Assembly (NCBI GenBank): GCA_022843465.1
Contig: JALHNO010000014.1
Span: 62,001 to 126,000, forward strand
Reading direction: 5' to 3'
Origin: Pseudomonadota bacterium
Lineage (GTDB): Bacteria; Pseudomonadota; Gammaproteobacteria; Xanthomonadales; Ahniellaceae
DNA length: 64,000 nt
Shown: positions 6,826 to 15,898 of the stretch, piece by piece
Layout: every line of letters begins with the position of its first letter
How positions within the stretch are numbered: position 1 is the first letter of the stretch
Position numbers and translations under genes: made by a program
Notes under the pieces: generated by a model
The model's database searches: none
Told to the model about the DNA's origin: nothing
Seen by the model: the letters and a program-made list of their open reading frames with translations, nothing else

Positions 6826-9536
6826 GGTCTTGCAGCTCCGGGGGCGGTATCGGCCTCGGGTGCCGAGATGTGCTTGAGGGTACGTACGATCGCGCCCCAG
6901 GCACGATCAATGATGCTCTCGCGCTTGTCTTCGAGCACCCGCGCCCGGCGTTCGTGCATTTCCAGCGCCAAGGATTCCAGCGACATCTCTTCGGCGCGCG
7001 CACCGCGCTGGTTGACGAACAGGCAGCGGCCACTGAGCGGACTGAACCAGCTGAGCTTGCGGGGTTGCCAGACTCCGCCCGAAGAAAGCATCTCGAACCA
7101 GGTGCCGTAGGGAATGCCCTTGAGGCGCTCGACGATCTTCATCGCATCTGCTGGCAGCGGCTCGCTGGGTTCGGCGCGCATCGGCACCTGGCGATCCTTG
7201 GTCTCGCCGGTCTCCTCGCCGAATCGGGCCTTGGCGCGCAGCTTGGCGGCGACCTCGGTCAGCGTGGCCGGGTCGTCATTCTGCGCGGCGTGCTCGTCAT
7301 CGAACAGTTTGCCGATGACCGACTGCACGTCTTCCAGATGGAAGCCGACCTGGGACAGGCCGGATTCCACTTCGCCGCGCAACTGGGGCGCTTCGGGTGG
7401 TCGCGGCAGATCGCCCTCGACCTGGCGACCAAGATCCGATTGCAGCAGGCGGTCGACGATCACCAGGCGGCGCTGGTAGGCCTCGGAGTGCTCCCCCGAA
7501 CGCAGGATCGTCAGCGCCAGCACATCGGCCCAGGCCTGCTCCAGCAAGGTCCGGATCAGTGCCCGCGGCTTATGACCCTTCAACTTCTCGGCGATCGCGG
7601 CGGCTGCGGTCTTGCGCGCCAGTTCAAGCTTCTCGCGGCCCTTGACCGCTTCCACATTGCGCTTCTCGGCGACTTCCGATTTGCGCACCAGGGTGTGCAG
7701 GTGCCGTGCGAAATCGCTGAGCAGATCCTCGAAGACGCCGACATCATTGTCGAACTCATTGCTGACACGATCGACGACGACCTGCATCTTCTCGACCAGG
7801 CCGCGGTCCTGCTCTTCCTCACCCATGTAATAGAAGCTGCCCTCGGCCAGGGCGTTGAGCAGCTGGCGGGCCGGATGCGAGCGCCGCGAGAAGAAGCTCT
7901 TGTCGCGCAGCGCCACCCGCATCACCGGCACCTGCAGCTTGCTCATCAACTGCTGCACCGGGGCCTGGGTACCGCCTTCCTTGGCCAGATTGTCGAACAG
8001 CATGCCGACCAGGTCGATGGTGTCGGCGTCTTCTTCCGGCAGACGCGGCAACTTGCCCAGCGGCGTGATCTGGCGGAGCTGATTGAGCATGTCCTGCTTG
8101 ATGTGGGTCGCCGTGCGCGGGATCAGCTTGCCGCCGGCCGCCAACGTGGTGCCAGGCTGGGTCTGCAGCATGCCGAGCACGGACTGGATATCGTCACTCT
8201 GCACGACATGGGCATCGCCGGCGGGAGTCGCCGCCGTCATGCCCAGAGCGGTGCGTCGGCCAGCCAGCAGCTCCCTGAGCGTGCTGAACATCTGCCGGTC
8301 CTGGACATCGTTTGCGGCTGGTTCTGCGGGCTGTCCGCCGGCTTGGGGCACGCCCGGCCAGCCGGTCATCGGACGGCCAAAACCACCGACCAGGAACTCC
8401 TCGTCGTGGGCGCCGCCCGAGCCTGCACTGCTGATGCCAAATGACTGCGTGGGTGCCGAGGTCATCGCGTTGTCGTGACCGGGGTGCGCGCCGCCGCGCG
8501 CGCCGGGGCCAGGACCCGGACCCTGTCCAGCGCCGCGCAACGGTGTTGCCGTCGGCATCTCGTTGGCGGCGCGGCCGTCCGCTGCAGCGTGGGCGCTGGG
8601 GCTTGCGCCGGCACCGGCCTGCATGCCGGGCACGCCCGGCGCGGCCGGCATGCCATGCGGCTGAGTCTGGCGGGGTCCGGCACCGGGTGGAGCGTGCGCA
8701 GGCGCTTCCGCTCCTGCGGGTTTCTCGGGCGTCGCTGGCGGTTTGGGCTCTTCGCCCGCAGCCTTCTGGGCAGCACCCGGTGTGGTCGCCGCGGGATGGT
8801 CACCGCGGCGCAGCCGTGGTGCGCTCATCACCAGGTTGGGCAGAATCCGGCCCTCGATCAGATAATTGTTGACGCCGTCGTAGACGCCCTCGATCTCGTG
8901 CATCACATGGCGGTCAAAGACCTTGAACAGCAGGTGGCGATGTTCCACCGGCAATTCAAAGCCGTCGATCGACAGGCGCAGGCACTCGCACAGGTGCTGC
9001 GGCCCGATCGGCAGCTCTTCCGGTTCGAATGCCGGCATCGCCACCAGCACCCCAAAGCGCTGACCGAGCGCGAACAGCTTCTGGCTGAGCTTGATCTCGC
9101 AGCGACTGGCCGCTTCCAGAAGGACCAGGGTCTCCTCGAATTCGTTGGTATTGACCAGACTCAGCGACTCGCGCTTGGGGCTGCGCGCCTTGCTGAACTC
9201 GGGTGCGGCGCGCGACTCGGCGCAGTTGGCAATGGCGGCTTCGAGAAAAACCAGAAACTGCGGTGCTACATCGGATCGGGTGCGCCGGATTTCACGCAGT
9301 GACTCGAAGCAGCGCTGCTGTTCCTCATTGCTGCGCGACTGTTCCGCCATCCGGAAGAGTGCCTGCTCGTACTCGTTCAGCGTATGCCGAAGCGAGCGCT
9401 CAAGCTCACCGGCGAGGTAGGCGAAGACGCCTTCAAGCACTGCCCGTGGCCGTGGCGCGAACGCGCGGTCCTTCAGAGACGGTGGGGCGTCTCTGGCGGC
9501 AGCTCGGTAAGGCGGGCCGGATCCCAGTACTTCCAT
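6822..9536 (-). CDS. DUF1631 family protein
   Basis: A 904-residue protein recognised as DUF1631, a family common in Xanthomonadales and pseudomonads with no settled function (it is sometimes misnamed thymidine phosphorylase). The N-terminal helical region (about 1-250) contains LEGVFAYLAGELERSLRHTL. A long Pro/Ala/Gly-rich, probably disordered linker follows at about 260-400. A conserved helical block then leads into a C-terminal segment (KLSWFSPLSGRCLFVNQRG) that looks like the PilZ-like tail described for this family. Coupling by a four-base overlap to a PilZ gene suggests a role in c-di-GMP signalling. It has no signal peptide and is probably cytosolic. Confidence 0.8.
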   Translation of the reverse strand: MEVLGSGPPYRAAARDAPPSLKDRAFAPRPRAVLEGVFAYLAGELERSLRHTLNEYEQALFRMAEQSRSNEEQQRCFESLREIRRTRSDVAPQFLVFLEAAIANCAESRAAPEFSKARSPKRESLSLVNTNEFEETLVLLEAASRCEIKLSQKLFALGQRFGVLVAMPAFEPEELPIGPQHLCECLRLSIDGFELPVEHRHLLFKVFDRHVMHEIEGVYDGVNNYLIEGRILPNLVMSAPRLRRGDHPAATTPGAAQKAAGEEPKPPATPEKPAGAEAPAHAPPGAGPRQTQPHGMPAAPGVPGMQAGAGASPSAHAAADGRAANEMPTATPLRGAGQGPGPGPGARGGAHPGHDNAMTSAPTQSFGISSAGSGGAHDEEFLVGGFGRPMTGWPGVPQAGGQPAEPAANDVQDRQMFSTLRELLAGRRTALGMTAATPAGDAHVVQSDDIQSVLGMLQTQPGTTLAAGGKLIPRTATHIKQDMLNQLRQITPLGKLPRLPEEDADTIDLVGMLFDNLAKEGGTQAPVQQLMSKLQVPVMRVALRDKSFFSRRSHPARQLLNALAEGSFYYMGEEEQDRGLVEKMQVVVDRVSNEFDNDVGVFEDLLSDFARHLHTLVRKSEVAEKRNVEAVKGREKLELARKTAAAAIAEKLKGHKPRALIRTLLEQAWADVLALTILRSGEHSEAYQRRLVIVDRLLQSDLGRQVEGDLPRPPEAPQLRGEVESGLSQVGFHLEDVQSVIGKLFDDEHAAQNDDPATLTEVAAKLRAKARFGEETGETKDRQVPMRAEPSEPLPADAMKIVERLKGIPYGTWFEMLSSGGVWQPRKLSWFSPLSGRCLFVNQRGARAEEMSLESLALEMHERRARVLEDKRESIIDRAWGAIVRTLKHISAPEADTAPGAARP

Positions 9537-9656
9537 GACTTCCCCTGGACTATTGCGCCGATTCTAGCCCGCATCATTCCCATGGAGGCAAGCCCCGACC
9601 GCGACGGCCGCTTTTATTTACATCTGGGCCGGCCGACCGCTCCGCCAGCCGGCGCT

Positions 9657-9685
9657 GGACGGGGCGCGGCCGCGGCGCCCCGTCC
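9657..9685 (-). terminator. Strong hairpin behind btuB
   Basis: A perfect 11-base inverted repeat (GGACGGGGCGC / GCGCCCCGTCC) with a 7-base loop lies 11 bases past the btuB stop codon. Further pairing extends it outward with a bulge. There is no U-tract on either strand, so intrinsic termination is plausible but not certain. It may instead protect the mRNA 3' end. The remaining intergenic sequence up to the DUF1631 start shows nothing else. Confidence 0.5.
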
Positions 9686-9696
9686 CGGCGCCTCGA

Positions 9697-11496
9697 TCAG
9701 TCTCCGGCGACCACGGCAATCGTCGCCGAACGGTCTGGCGTGTTGTAGCCACGGGCCAGTTCGTAGAACTTGTCGAAGACATTGTCGAGTCGCGCTTCCA
9801 GCCGCCAGCGCGGATTGATTTCATACACCGCGCGCAGATTCACCACGCCATAACCGGGCAGACGGGCGCCGAAATCGGCGCGCTCGGAAACCAGCAGAAG
9901 GTCGCCGCCGAGGCCGAAGCCGCTGTCGAACCGATAGTCGATGCTGCTGCTGGCTTTGCGGTCGGGACGGCGCAGCAGTTCGCTGTCCGTGCTCGCGTTT
10001 CTGGCGTCCTGCAGGGTGACCGCGTTGCGCCACTGCCAGCTGCCGAGGTCCAGTCGATGGCTCAGTTCCAGGCCCTGGATCTCGGCGCGGGCGATGTTCT
10101 CGGCGCGAAAGTTCGCTCCGCCACTGAACGAGATCAGATCGCGGATGCGCGAGGAATACAGCTGCACCTGGATCTGCTGAGTCGGCGACAGCTGCATCAC
10201 GACGCCGAGTTCGAAACTGCGCGAGCGCTCCGGCTCGAGCTCGGGATTGCCGGAAAACAGGCCACTGAAGCCCGGCGAGAACTGCTCGTTGAGGTTGGGC
10301 GCACGGAAGCCTTCGCCATAGTTGGCGAGCAGGCGCGCCGATTCGGTGATGCTCCAGCCCCAGCTGGCCTGGGCACTGGTGTCACTGCCGAACTCGCTGT
10401 TGCGATCATGGCGGACCGCCACTTCGGCCTGCTGACGACCGAAGTCGTGGCGATAGCCCAGGTGCAGGGCATTGTTGCGGCGGCGCTCGTCGATGTTGGC
10501 ACTGCCATCGAAGGTGGCCAGGTCGCGGCCGTGCTCCTGGACGTGATTGAAGCCGGCGTGCAGCAGGGACTGCTCCGAGAGCGCAATCTGGTTCTGCCAG
10601 TCCAGGGTGCGCCGGCGTGAATCGAAGATGCTGAAGTAGGCCGGCGTTTCCAGTCGATCGGACATGCTGCCGAAGGCGAGTCGATGCGACCAGATCGAAT
10701 TGATCGCGCCGCTGAGATTCAGGCCGATGGCGCTATCGTCGATGTCGCTGACGCCCTCGTCGAATTCCACCTCGGCGGCGCTGCCGAGCGCGCTCAGCGC
10801 CAGCAACTGACTACCCAGTTCGGCTTCAGCACGCAGGCTTGCGTGTTCATTGCGATAGGCATCGCGGTCGGGATCAAACGAGAAGCCGGCTTCATTCTGG
10901 GCCGAAATGCCGTCGGTCCGGACCTGGCCCGCAGTGATCGCGAGCATGCCGCGCTCGCCGCGCCAGGCCGCGCTGGCATTGCTGCTGATCGCGCCGTGAT
11001 TTCCGGCTGCTACACGCAGTGACCAGTGCTCGGGCTGACGGGTGAAGATCTGGATAACGCCGCCAATCGCCTCCGAGCCCCAGTACGCGGCCTGGGGTCC
11101 GCGCACGATCTCGATGCGCTCGATCTGAGCGATCGGCAGATGCGCATAGTCGTAGGCACCCGACAGCAGCGGTGATACCCGCACGCCATCGATCAGTACC
11201 AGGGTGTGGTTCGAGTTGGTCCCGCGCAGGAACAGGGCCGTGCTCTGGCCGCTGCCGCCAGTGCGGGCGATATCGATGCCGGGCTGCATCTTCAGCAGTT
11301 CCAGCAGATCAGGGGCCTGGCTGCGTTCGATGTCCTCGCGGCTGATGACGCTGACCGTAGCCAGGGTGTCATCCACGGTTTCGGCACTGCGCCGCGCGGT
11401 CACCAGGATCTGTTCGGCGGACGGCGGCTCGCTCGCGGCCACCGGAAGTGCGGCTGCGATCAAGGTACCGAGAAGGGAAGTTCGTATCGTATTCAT
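9697..11496 (-). CDS. btuB: TonB-dependent vitamin B12 receptor
   Basis: BtuB imports cobalamin across the outer membrane using TonB energy. The 599-residue precursor starts with a signal peptide (TSLLGTLIAAALPVAASE). It continues with a TonB-box-like AEQILVTA, a plug domain (VLIDGVRVSPLLSG, IERIEIVRGPQAAYWGSEAIGG) and a barrel ending in NVFDKFYELARGYN. I chose the ATG preceded by GGAG rather than a TTG four codons earlier. The B12 specificity comes mainly from the cobalamin riboswitch immediately upstream on the same strand. No btuFCD transport genes lie in the window. Confidence 0.93.
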   Translation of the reverse strand: MNTIRTSLLGTLIAAALPVAASEPPSAEQILVTARRSAETVDDTLATVSVISREDIERSQAPDLLELLKMQPGIDIARTGGSGQSTALFLRGTNSNHTLVLIDGVRVSPLLSGAYDYAHLPIAQIERIEIVRGPQAAYWGSEAIGGVIQIFTRQPEHWSLRVAAGNHGAISSNASAAWRGERGMLAITAGQVRTDGISAQNEAGFSFDPDRDAYRNEHASLRAEAELGSQLLALSALGSAAEVEFDEGVSDIDDSAIGLNLSGAINSIWSHRLAFGSMSDRLETPAYFSIFDSRRRTLDWQNQIALSEQSLLHAGFNHVQEHGRDLATFDGSANIDERRRNNALHLGYRHDFGRQQAEVAVRHDRNSEFGSDTSAQASWGWSITESARLLANYGEGFRAPNLNEQFSPGFSGLFSGNPELEPERSRSFELGVVMQLSPTQQIQVQLYSSRIRDLISFSGGANFRAENIARAEIQGLELSHRLDLGSWQWRNAVTLQDARNASTDSELLRRPDRKASSSIDYRFDSGFGLGGDLLLVSERADFGARLPGYGVVNLRAVYEINPRWRLEARLDNVFDKFYELARGYNTPDRSATIAVVAGD

Positions 11497-11604
11497 GCTG
11501 TACTCCAAAGCTCACCCGCTGACGGAAGAAGCTTCGGGCAGGCGATGAAGACGCATGGCAACGCAGGACGCGCAGCAGGGCGACCCCACCATCGCCCACC
11601 GCGA

Positions 11605-11793
11605 TGCTTCAAGGTTTCATCAGGCCGGTCTCCGGGCTCGACCTGGACAGCGCGGGCTGGTTGCCCTGACTGTCGCTCCCTCACCTTCCCGCGAATAGCA
11701 GTGGTGTACGAGGGATACTTCCGGTCTTACCGTTGCGGGGGCAGCGCTGGTTTTTCACCAGCTTCCCGTTTCACCCGCTGCGCGGGCACCTGA
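11605..11793 (-). promoter_or_regulatory. Cobalamin (AdoCbl) riboswitch controlling btuB
   Basis: Read on the minus strand, the leader contains the conserved cobalamin aptamer elements in order: GGGAAGCTGGTGAAAAACC, then CTGCCCCCGCAACGGTAA, a variable GC-rich arm (GTGAGGGAGCGACAGTC), and finally the B12 box GAGCCCGGAGACCGGCCT followed by GATGAAACC. All are correctly spaced for the class I aptamer. About 110 bases separate the B12 box from the btuB start, enough for an expression platform that blocks translation or terminates transcription when B12 is abundant. This occupies most of the otherwise gene-free interval between btuB and the next gene. Confidence 0.95.
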
Positions 11794-11850
11794 TCTGGGC
11801 AGTGTAGCAGAGCCAGGCGGTCGCGCCGCTTGCTGGTCAGCTGGCGCGGC

Positions 11851-12219
11851 TTACTCGAAACCCTGTGCGAACACGAGATCGGGCAGGTAGGGCGCGCACA
11901 CGATGTCGCCGTCAACGGTGGTGATCAGGTAACGGAATGGCACCAGTTCAATGGTGATGTCGACATCAGTGCTGATTTCCTCGCCCAGCAGCCCGTAACG
12001 AATGCGGGTGGCGCCGTTCAGCGAGGGGCTGGCGCCGTCGCGCGCGCGCTGGCAGTTGAACAGATGGGCGTCGACCAGATTGAACGGTCCGTCGCCGGGG
12101 ATGAAATCATGTGTCGTTGCCTCAATCGCAATGCCATAGGTCCTGCCATCGAGCTGGAGTTGGTAGGCGGAGCTGTCCGCGGCAAAAATCAGCAGCAACA
12201 GCAGCATTCCGAAACGCAT
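11851..12219 (-). CDS. Small secreted protein of unknown function
   Basis: A 122-residue precursor with a clear Sec signal peptide (MRFGMLLLLLIFAADSSA) and a mature region of about 100 residues with alternating hydrophobic strands. It has two cysteines (NCQRARDG and DIVCAPYLP) that could form a disulfide. It ends in VFAQGFE, an acidic Phe-Gly-Phe-Glu tail of the kind seen at the C-termini of other secreted Xanthomonadales proteins as I remember them. I do not recognise the family. It lies on the same strand upstream of the B12 riboswitch, but the riboswitch separates it functionally from btuB. Confidence 0.7.
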   Translation of the reverse strand: MRFGMLLLLLIFAADSSAYQLQLDGRTYGIAIEATTHDFIPGDGPFNLVDAHLFNCQRARDGASPSLNGATRIRYGLLGEEISTDVDITIELVPFRYLITTVDGDIVCAPYLPDLVFAQGFE

Positions 12220-12372
12220 TCGCAGGAGTCTCCTTGCACGATGCGCAGGACTCTATCGATGCCCTGGTTAACTTTGCGCAATCCACGCTACGCGCTGCCG
12301 GCTTGGTCGAGTGCCGTATTCAGCTGGCATTCCTGCGCCATTCACCTGCCCGACGTGATGCCCGCCGCTGCT

Positions 12373-13542
12373 TCAGGGCAGGAACAGTTCGATCAGATCA
12401 TTGAGATAGCGGCTGCCCAGGGCGGTGGCCTGCAAGCGCTCAGCGATCTCGGGTTCCAGCCAGCCGACGTCAATGCCGCGGCGCAGTGGTGCAACAATGG
12501 TGTCCAGATCGAGACCGGTGTGTGCCTGAAACAGCGCAGCCGGCACGCCCGCGTTCAGCCGCAGCGCATTGAGCATGAACTCGAAAGGCAATGCATCTTC
12601 GGCAATCGCCTCAAGACTGGCCAGTCGTCGCGCGCTGCCGGCATGCTCCTGATAGCCGCGCGGATGCTTGAGTTTCGCAGTTCTGAGGATGCGCTGGTTG
12701 GCGATATCGCTGAGCTTGCCATGGGCGCCGGCGCCGATCCCGATGTAGTCGCCAAAGCGCCAGTAGTTGAGGTTGTGCTGGCACGCGTGGCCAGGCTGTG
12801 CGTAGGCGGAGACTTCGTACTGCAGAAATCCCGCTGCCGCCAGTTGTTCCTGCGCCCGTTCCTGCATGTCCCAGGCCTGGTCCTCATCGGGTAGCTGGCG
12901 CGGTGGCCTGGCGGCAAACACGGTGTTCGGCTCCAGCGTCAACTGGTAATGCGACAGGTGGGTGGGCGCGAGTGCAACCGCGCGTTCGATGTCGAACAAG
13001 GCCTGCGCCAGATCCTGCCCGGGCAGGGCGTACATCAGGTCGATGTTGATCTCGCCGATGCCGGCGTCCTGCGCCTCGCACACGGCGCGGCTGGCCTCAT
13101 CGGCGTCATGAATGCGGCCGAGGCGCTTGAGGGCGGCATCGTTGAAGCTCTGCACACCGAAACTGATGCGGTTGACACCGGCGCGCAGATAGCCGTCGAA
13201 GCGGCCGTGTTCAACCGTGCCGGGGTTGGTTTCCAGCGTGACCTCGGCGCCGAGGGCCAAGCTCAGGCGTCGTCGTGCGCCATCCAGTATCCGTTCGATC
13301 GCGTCGGGCGCAAACAGGCTGGGGGTGCCGCCACCGAAGAACACGCTGTTGATGCGGCGATCGGCGAGCCAGGGCTGATCAACCAGATCGGCATCCAGGT
13401 CGGCGAGCAGGGACTCGACATACTCGGCTTCCTGCAGCGCGCCGCGTTGCTCATGCGAATTGAAATCGCAGTACGGACACTTCTTTACGCACCACGGTAT
13501 GTGCACATAGAGGGAGGTCGGTGGCGGCTGCAGCAGGGACAT
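12373..13542 (-). CDS. hemW: Radical SAM heme chaperone HemW
   Basis: HemW-type proteins resemble oxygen-independent coproporphyrinogen III oxidase but bind and deliver heme. The 389-residue protein has the radical SAM cluster motif CVKKCPYCDFNS (Cys18, Cys22, Cys25). The sequence after it is DFNS as in HemW, not the CGC of true HemN. GGGTPS, the RISFGVQSFND strand and a C-terminal HemN_C-like region follow. I took the ATG before SLLQPPPTSLYVHIPWC; a longer frame would run into rdgB. It starts 13 bases after the rdgB stop and is the last gene of rph-rdgB-hemW. Confidence 0.93.
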   Translation of the reverse strand: MSLLQPPPTSLYVHIPWCVKKCPYCDFNSHEQRGALQEAEYVESLLADLDADLVDQPWLADRRINSVFFGGGTPSLFAPDAIERILDGARRRLSLALGAEVTLETNPGTVEHGRFDGYLRAGVNRISFGVQSFNDAALKRLGRIHDADEASRAVCEAQDAGIGEINIDLMYALPGQDLAQALFDIERAVALAPTHLSHYQLTLEPNTVFAARPPRQLPDEDQAWDMQERAQEQLAAAGFLQYEVSAYAQPGHACQHNLNYWRFGDYIGIGAGAHGKLSDIANQRILRTAKLKHPRGYQEHAGSARRLASLEAIAEDALPFEFMLNALRLNAGVPAALFQAHTGLDLDTIVAPLRRGIDVGWLEPEIAERLQATALGSRYLNDLIELFLP

Positions 13543-13555
13543 GACGTGGGCCTGA

Positions 13556-14206
13556 TCAAACGCCCGGCAGCGGCGGTGGCGCAACCGGACCGTGGGTCGG
13601 ATCGATCGCCAGCCGGGCATCCGCAAGCAGGGTCTTCAGACGCGCCAGCGCCTGGCCGCGGTGGCTGATGCGGTTCTTCATGGCGCTATCCATCTGGGCG
13701 GCACTGCAGCCGAGGTCACTATCAAAGAAAACCGGGTCATAGCCGAAGCCGCCATCGCCCTGGCGGGCGCGCAGGATGCGTCCATGCCAGCGACCTTCGG
13801 CGATCAGCGGCTGCGGATCGTCGGCATGTCGCAGCAGCACGATGACCGAATAGAAGCAGGCGCCGCGGGCGGAATCCGGCACGTCTGCCAGTTCGCCCAG
13901 CAGGCGATCGATATTGCCCTTGCTGTCGCCGTGCACGCCGGCGTAGTGCGCGCTGATCAGGCCCGGCGCGCCGGCAAGGGCGTCGACCAGCAGACCGGAA
14001 TCATCCGCGAGTGCCGGCAAACCGGAGACGGCACTCGCGTTCCGGGCCTTGATCAACGCGTTCTCGACAAAGGTCTTGCCGGTCTCCTCTGCGTCTGCGA
14101 TCCCCAGTTCGGACTGGTTGACCCAGTCGATGCCGGTGGCGCCGAGGACGGCCGCAATCTCGGCAAGCTTGCCCCGGTTTGAACTGGCGACGACACAGCG
14201 TTTCAT
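13556..14206 (-). CDS. rdgB: Non-canonical purine NTP pyrophosphatase (RdgB/HAM1)
   Basis: RdgB removes dITP, XTP and related triphosphates from the nucleotide pool by cleaving to the monophosphate. The 216-residue protein has the substrate-binding SSNRGKLAEI at the N-terminus, the catalytic ALADDSGLLVDAL, and GFGYDPVFF and SHRGQALARL near the end. A short Pro-rich tail of about 15 residues extends beyond the usual length. It sits between rph and hemW with short spacers (21 and 13 bases), an order conserved in many gammaproteobacteria. Confidence 0.95.
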   Translation of the reverse strand: MKRCVVASSNRGKLAEIAAVLGATGIDWVNQSELGIADAEETGKTFVENALIKARNASAVSGLPALADDSGLLVDALAGAPGLISAHYAGVHGDSKGNIDRLLGELADVPDSARGACFYSVIVLLRHADDPQPLIAEGRWHGRILRARQGDGGFGYDPVFFDSDLGCSAAQMDSAMKNRISHRGQALARLKTLLADARLAIDPTHGPVAPPPLPGV

Positions 14207-14227
14207 TACGGACTCCGGGCAACCATT

Positions 14228-14956
14228 TCAGCGCGCAAGCGCTTCCAGTTGCAGACCCAGCAATTGCTGCACACCGGTCTCGGCCAGGCCCAGCATGGCA
14301 TCGAGCTCGCCACGACGGAATGCGTGGCCCTCGGCCGTGCCCTGCAGTTCAATGAAGCCGAGCCCATCATTCATCACCACGTTCATGTCGGTCTCGCAGG
14401 CCGAGTCCTCAGCGTAGTCGAGGTCCAGCACCGGCAGGTTCTGCCAGATGCCCACCGAGACGGCAGCGACCTGGCCGTGGATCGGATCGCGCTTGATCGC
14501 ACCGCGCTTCATCAGGGCGCGTACGGCATCGACCAGGGCGACGTAGGCGCCGGTGATTGCCGCCGTGCGGGTGCCGCCATCGGCCTGCAGGACATCGCAG
14601 TCGAGCGTGATGCTGCGCTCGCCGAGCGCGGCGCGATCGACCACGGCGCGCAGCGCACGGCCAATCAGTCGCTGGATTTCCAGGGTACGGCCGCCTTGCT
14701 TGCCGGATGCCGCCTCGCGATGCGATCGGGTATGAGTGGCGCGCGGCAACATGCCATATTCCGCAGTCACCCAGCCCTCGCCCTTGCCGCGGAGAAATCC
14801 GGGTACCTTTTCTTCGACACTCGCGGTGCAGAGCACGCGGGTATCGCCGAAACTGACCAGGACCGAGCCTTCGGCATGGCGGGTGTAGTGACGTTCAATG
14901 CGCACGGCGCGGAGCTGGTCGGGCAGTCGGCCGCTGGGTCGTAGAATGGAGTTCAT
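14228..14956 (-). CDS. rph: Ribonuclease PH
   Basis: RNase PH is a phosphate-dependent 3'-to-5' exoribonuclease that trims tRNA 3' ends as a hexameric ring. The 242-residue protein begins with the typical [11 protein letters not shown], followed by [20 protein letters not shown], the phosphate-site region [17 protein letters not shown], and [19 protein letters not shown]. It is full-length, unlike the frameshifted rph of E. coli K-12. It is the first gene of rph-rdgB-hemW and is divergent from yicC, the same arrangement as in enterobacteria. Confidence 0.97.
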   Translation of the reverse strand: MNSILRPSGRLPDQLRAVRIERHYTRHAEGSVLVSFGDTRVLCTASVEEKVPGFLRGKGEGWVTAEYGMLPRATHTRSHREAASGKQGGRTLEIQRLIGRALRAVVDRAALGERSITLDCDVLQADGGTRTAAITGAYVALVDAVRALMKRGAIKRDPIHGQVAAVSVGIWQNLPVLDLDYAEDSACETDMNVVMNDGLGFIELQGTAEGHAFRRGELDAMLGLAETGVQQLLGLQLEALAR

Positions 14957-15024
14957 CGGAAATCTTGGGAAAGCAGGGCGCGAGAGCGTACCATTGCCGA
15001 CCCTCCCGCGAAGGATACTGCCCG

Positions 15025-15888
15025 ATGATCCGCAGCATGACTGCCTATGCCAGTGCGGAAGGTCAGACAGCGCGTGGTCGCCTGGTCTGGGAACTGCGTT
15101 CGGTCAACCATCGCTATCTGGAACTGTCGTTCCGGATGCCCGAGGAGTTTCGCGCGCTCGAAGGCAAATTGCGCGAACTGATCGAGAAGCGCGTGTCGCG
15201 CGGCAAGCTCGATGTGAACCTGCGTTATCGCGGCACGCCGGTATCGGGCAAGTTGATGCTCGATGCCGGCCTGCTGGAGTCCCTGCGTCAGCTGGAGCAG
15301 GAGGTCGCGGTCGCGCTGCCGACAGCGACACCGGCCTCCCGCTTTGAGGTATTGGCCTATCCGGGTCTGGTGGTGGAGTCGGACATTGATCAGGCCAGCA
15401 TGTTCGAGTCCGCGCTGGCGTTGTTCGATGTGGCACTGGAAGATTTCATCCAGACCCGCAGCCGCGAAGGCGAGCGCCTGCGTGCCGTCATGCTCGATCG
15501 CCTTGATGCCATTGCAGCCGTGGTCGTGCAGGTGCGCGAATGGCTGCCGGATATTCGCCAGGCCCTGCGCACGCGGCTTGAAACCAAACTGGCTGATCTC
15601 AAGCAGCCGCTGGATCCGGGAAGGCTCGAGCAGGAGCTGCTGCTGTACCTGCAGAAGCTCGATGTCGATGAGGAGATCGAGCGTCTGGGCTCGCATATCG
15701 CCGAGGCGCGGCAACGTCTCAAGTCGTCCGAGGCCGTGGGTCGCCGACTGGACTTCCTGATGCAGGAATTCAATCGCGAGTCCAACACCCTGGGTTCAAA
15801 GTCGGTCGATACCCGCACCACCCAGGCGGCGGTCGAGCTGAAGGTATTGATCGAGCAACTGCGTGAGCAGGTCCAGAACATCGAATAG
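15025..15888 (+). CDS. yicC: YicC/YloC family endoribonuclease
   Basis: A 287-residue YicC-family protein. It starts [13 protein letters not shown], as family members do (MI.SMTA.A), has the conserved [13 protein letters not shown] and [10 protein letters not shown], and ends in the diagnostic domain [20 protein letters not shown]. coli YicC is reported to be a hexameric endoribonuclease acting on small RNAs such as RyhB. An AAGGA ribosome site precedes the ATG. The gmk start follows only 10 bases after the stop, so the pair is probably cotranscribed and leads on to rpoZ-spoT. Confidence 0.95.
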   Translation: MIRSMTAYASAEGQTARGRLVWELRSVNHRYLELSFRMPEEFRALEGKLRELIEKRVSRGKLDVNLRYRGTPVSGKLMLDAGLLESLRQLEQEVAVALPTATPASRFEVLAYPGLVVESDIDQASMFESALALFDVALEDFIQTRSREGERLRAVMLDRLDAIAAVVVQVREWLPDIRQALRTRLETKLADLKQPLDPGRLEQELLLYLQKLDVDEEIERLGSHIAEARQRLKSSEAVGRRLDFLMQEFNRESNTLGSKSVDTRTTQAAVELKVLIEQLREQVQNIE

Positions 15889-15898
15889 GAGGGGCGCC

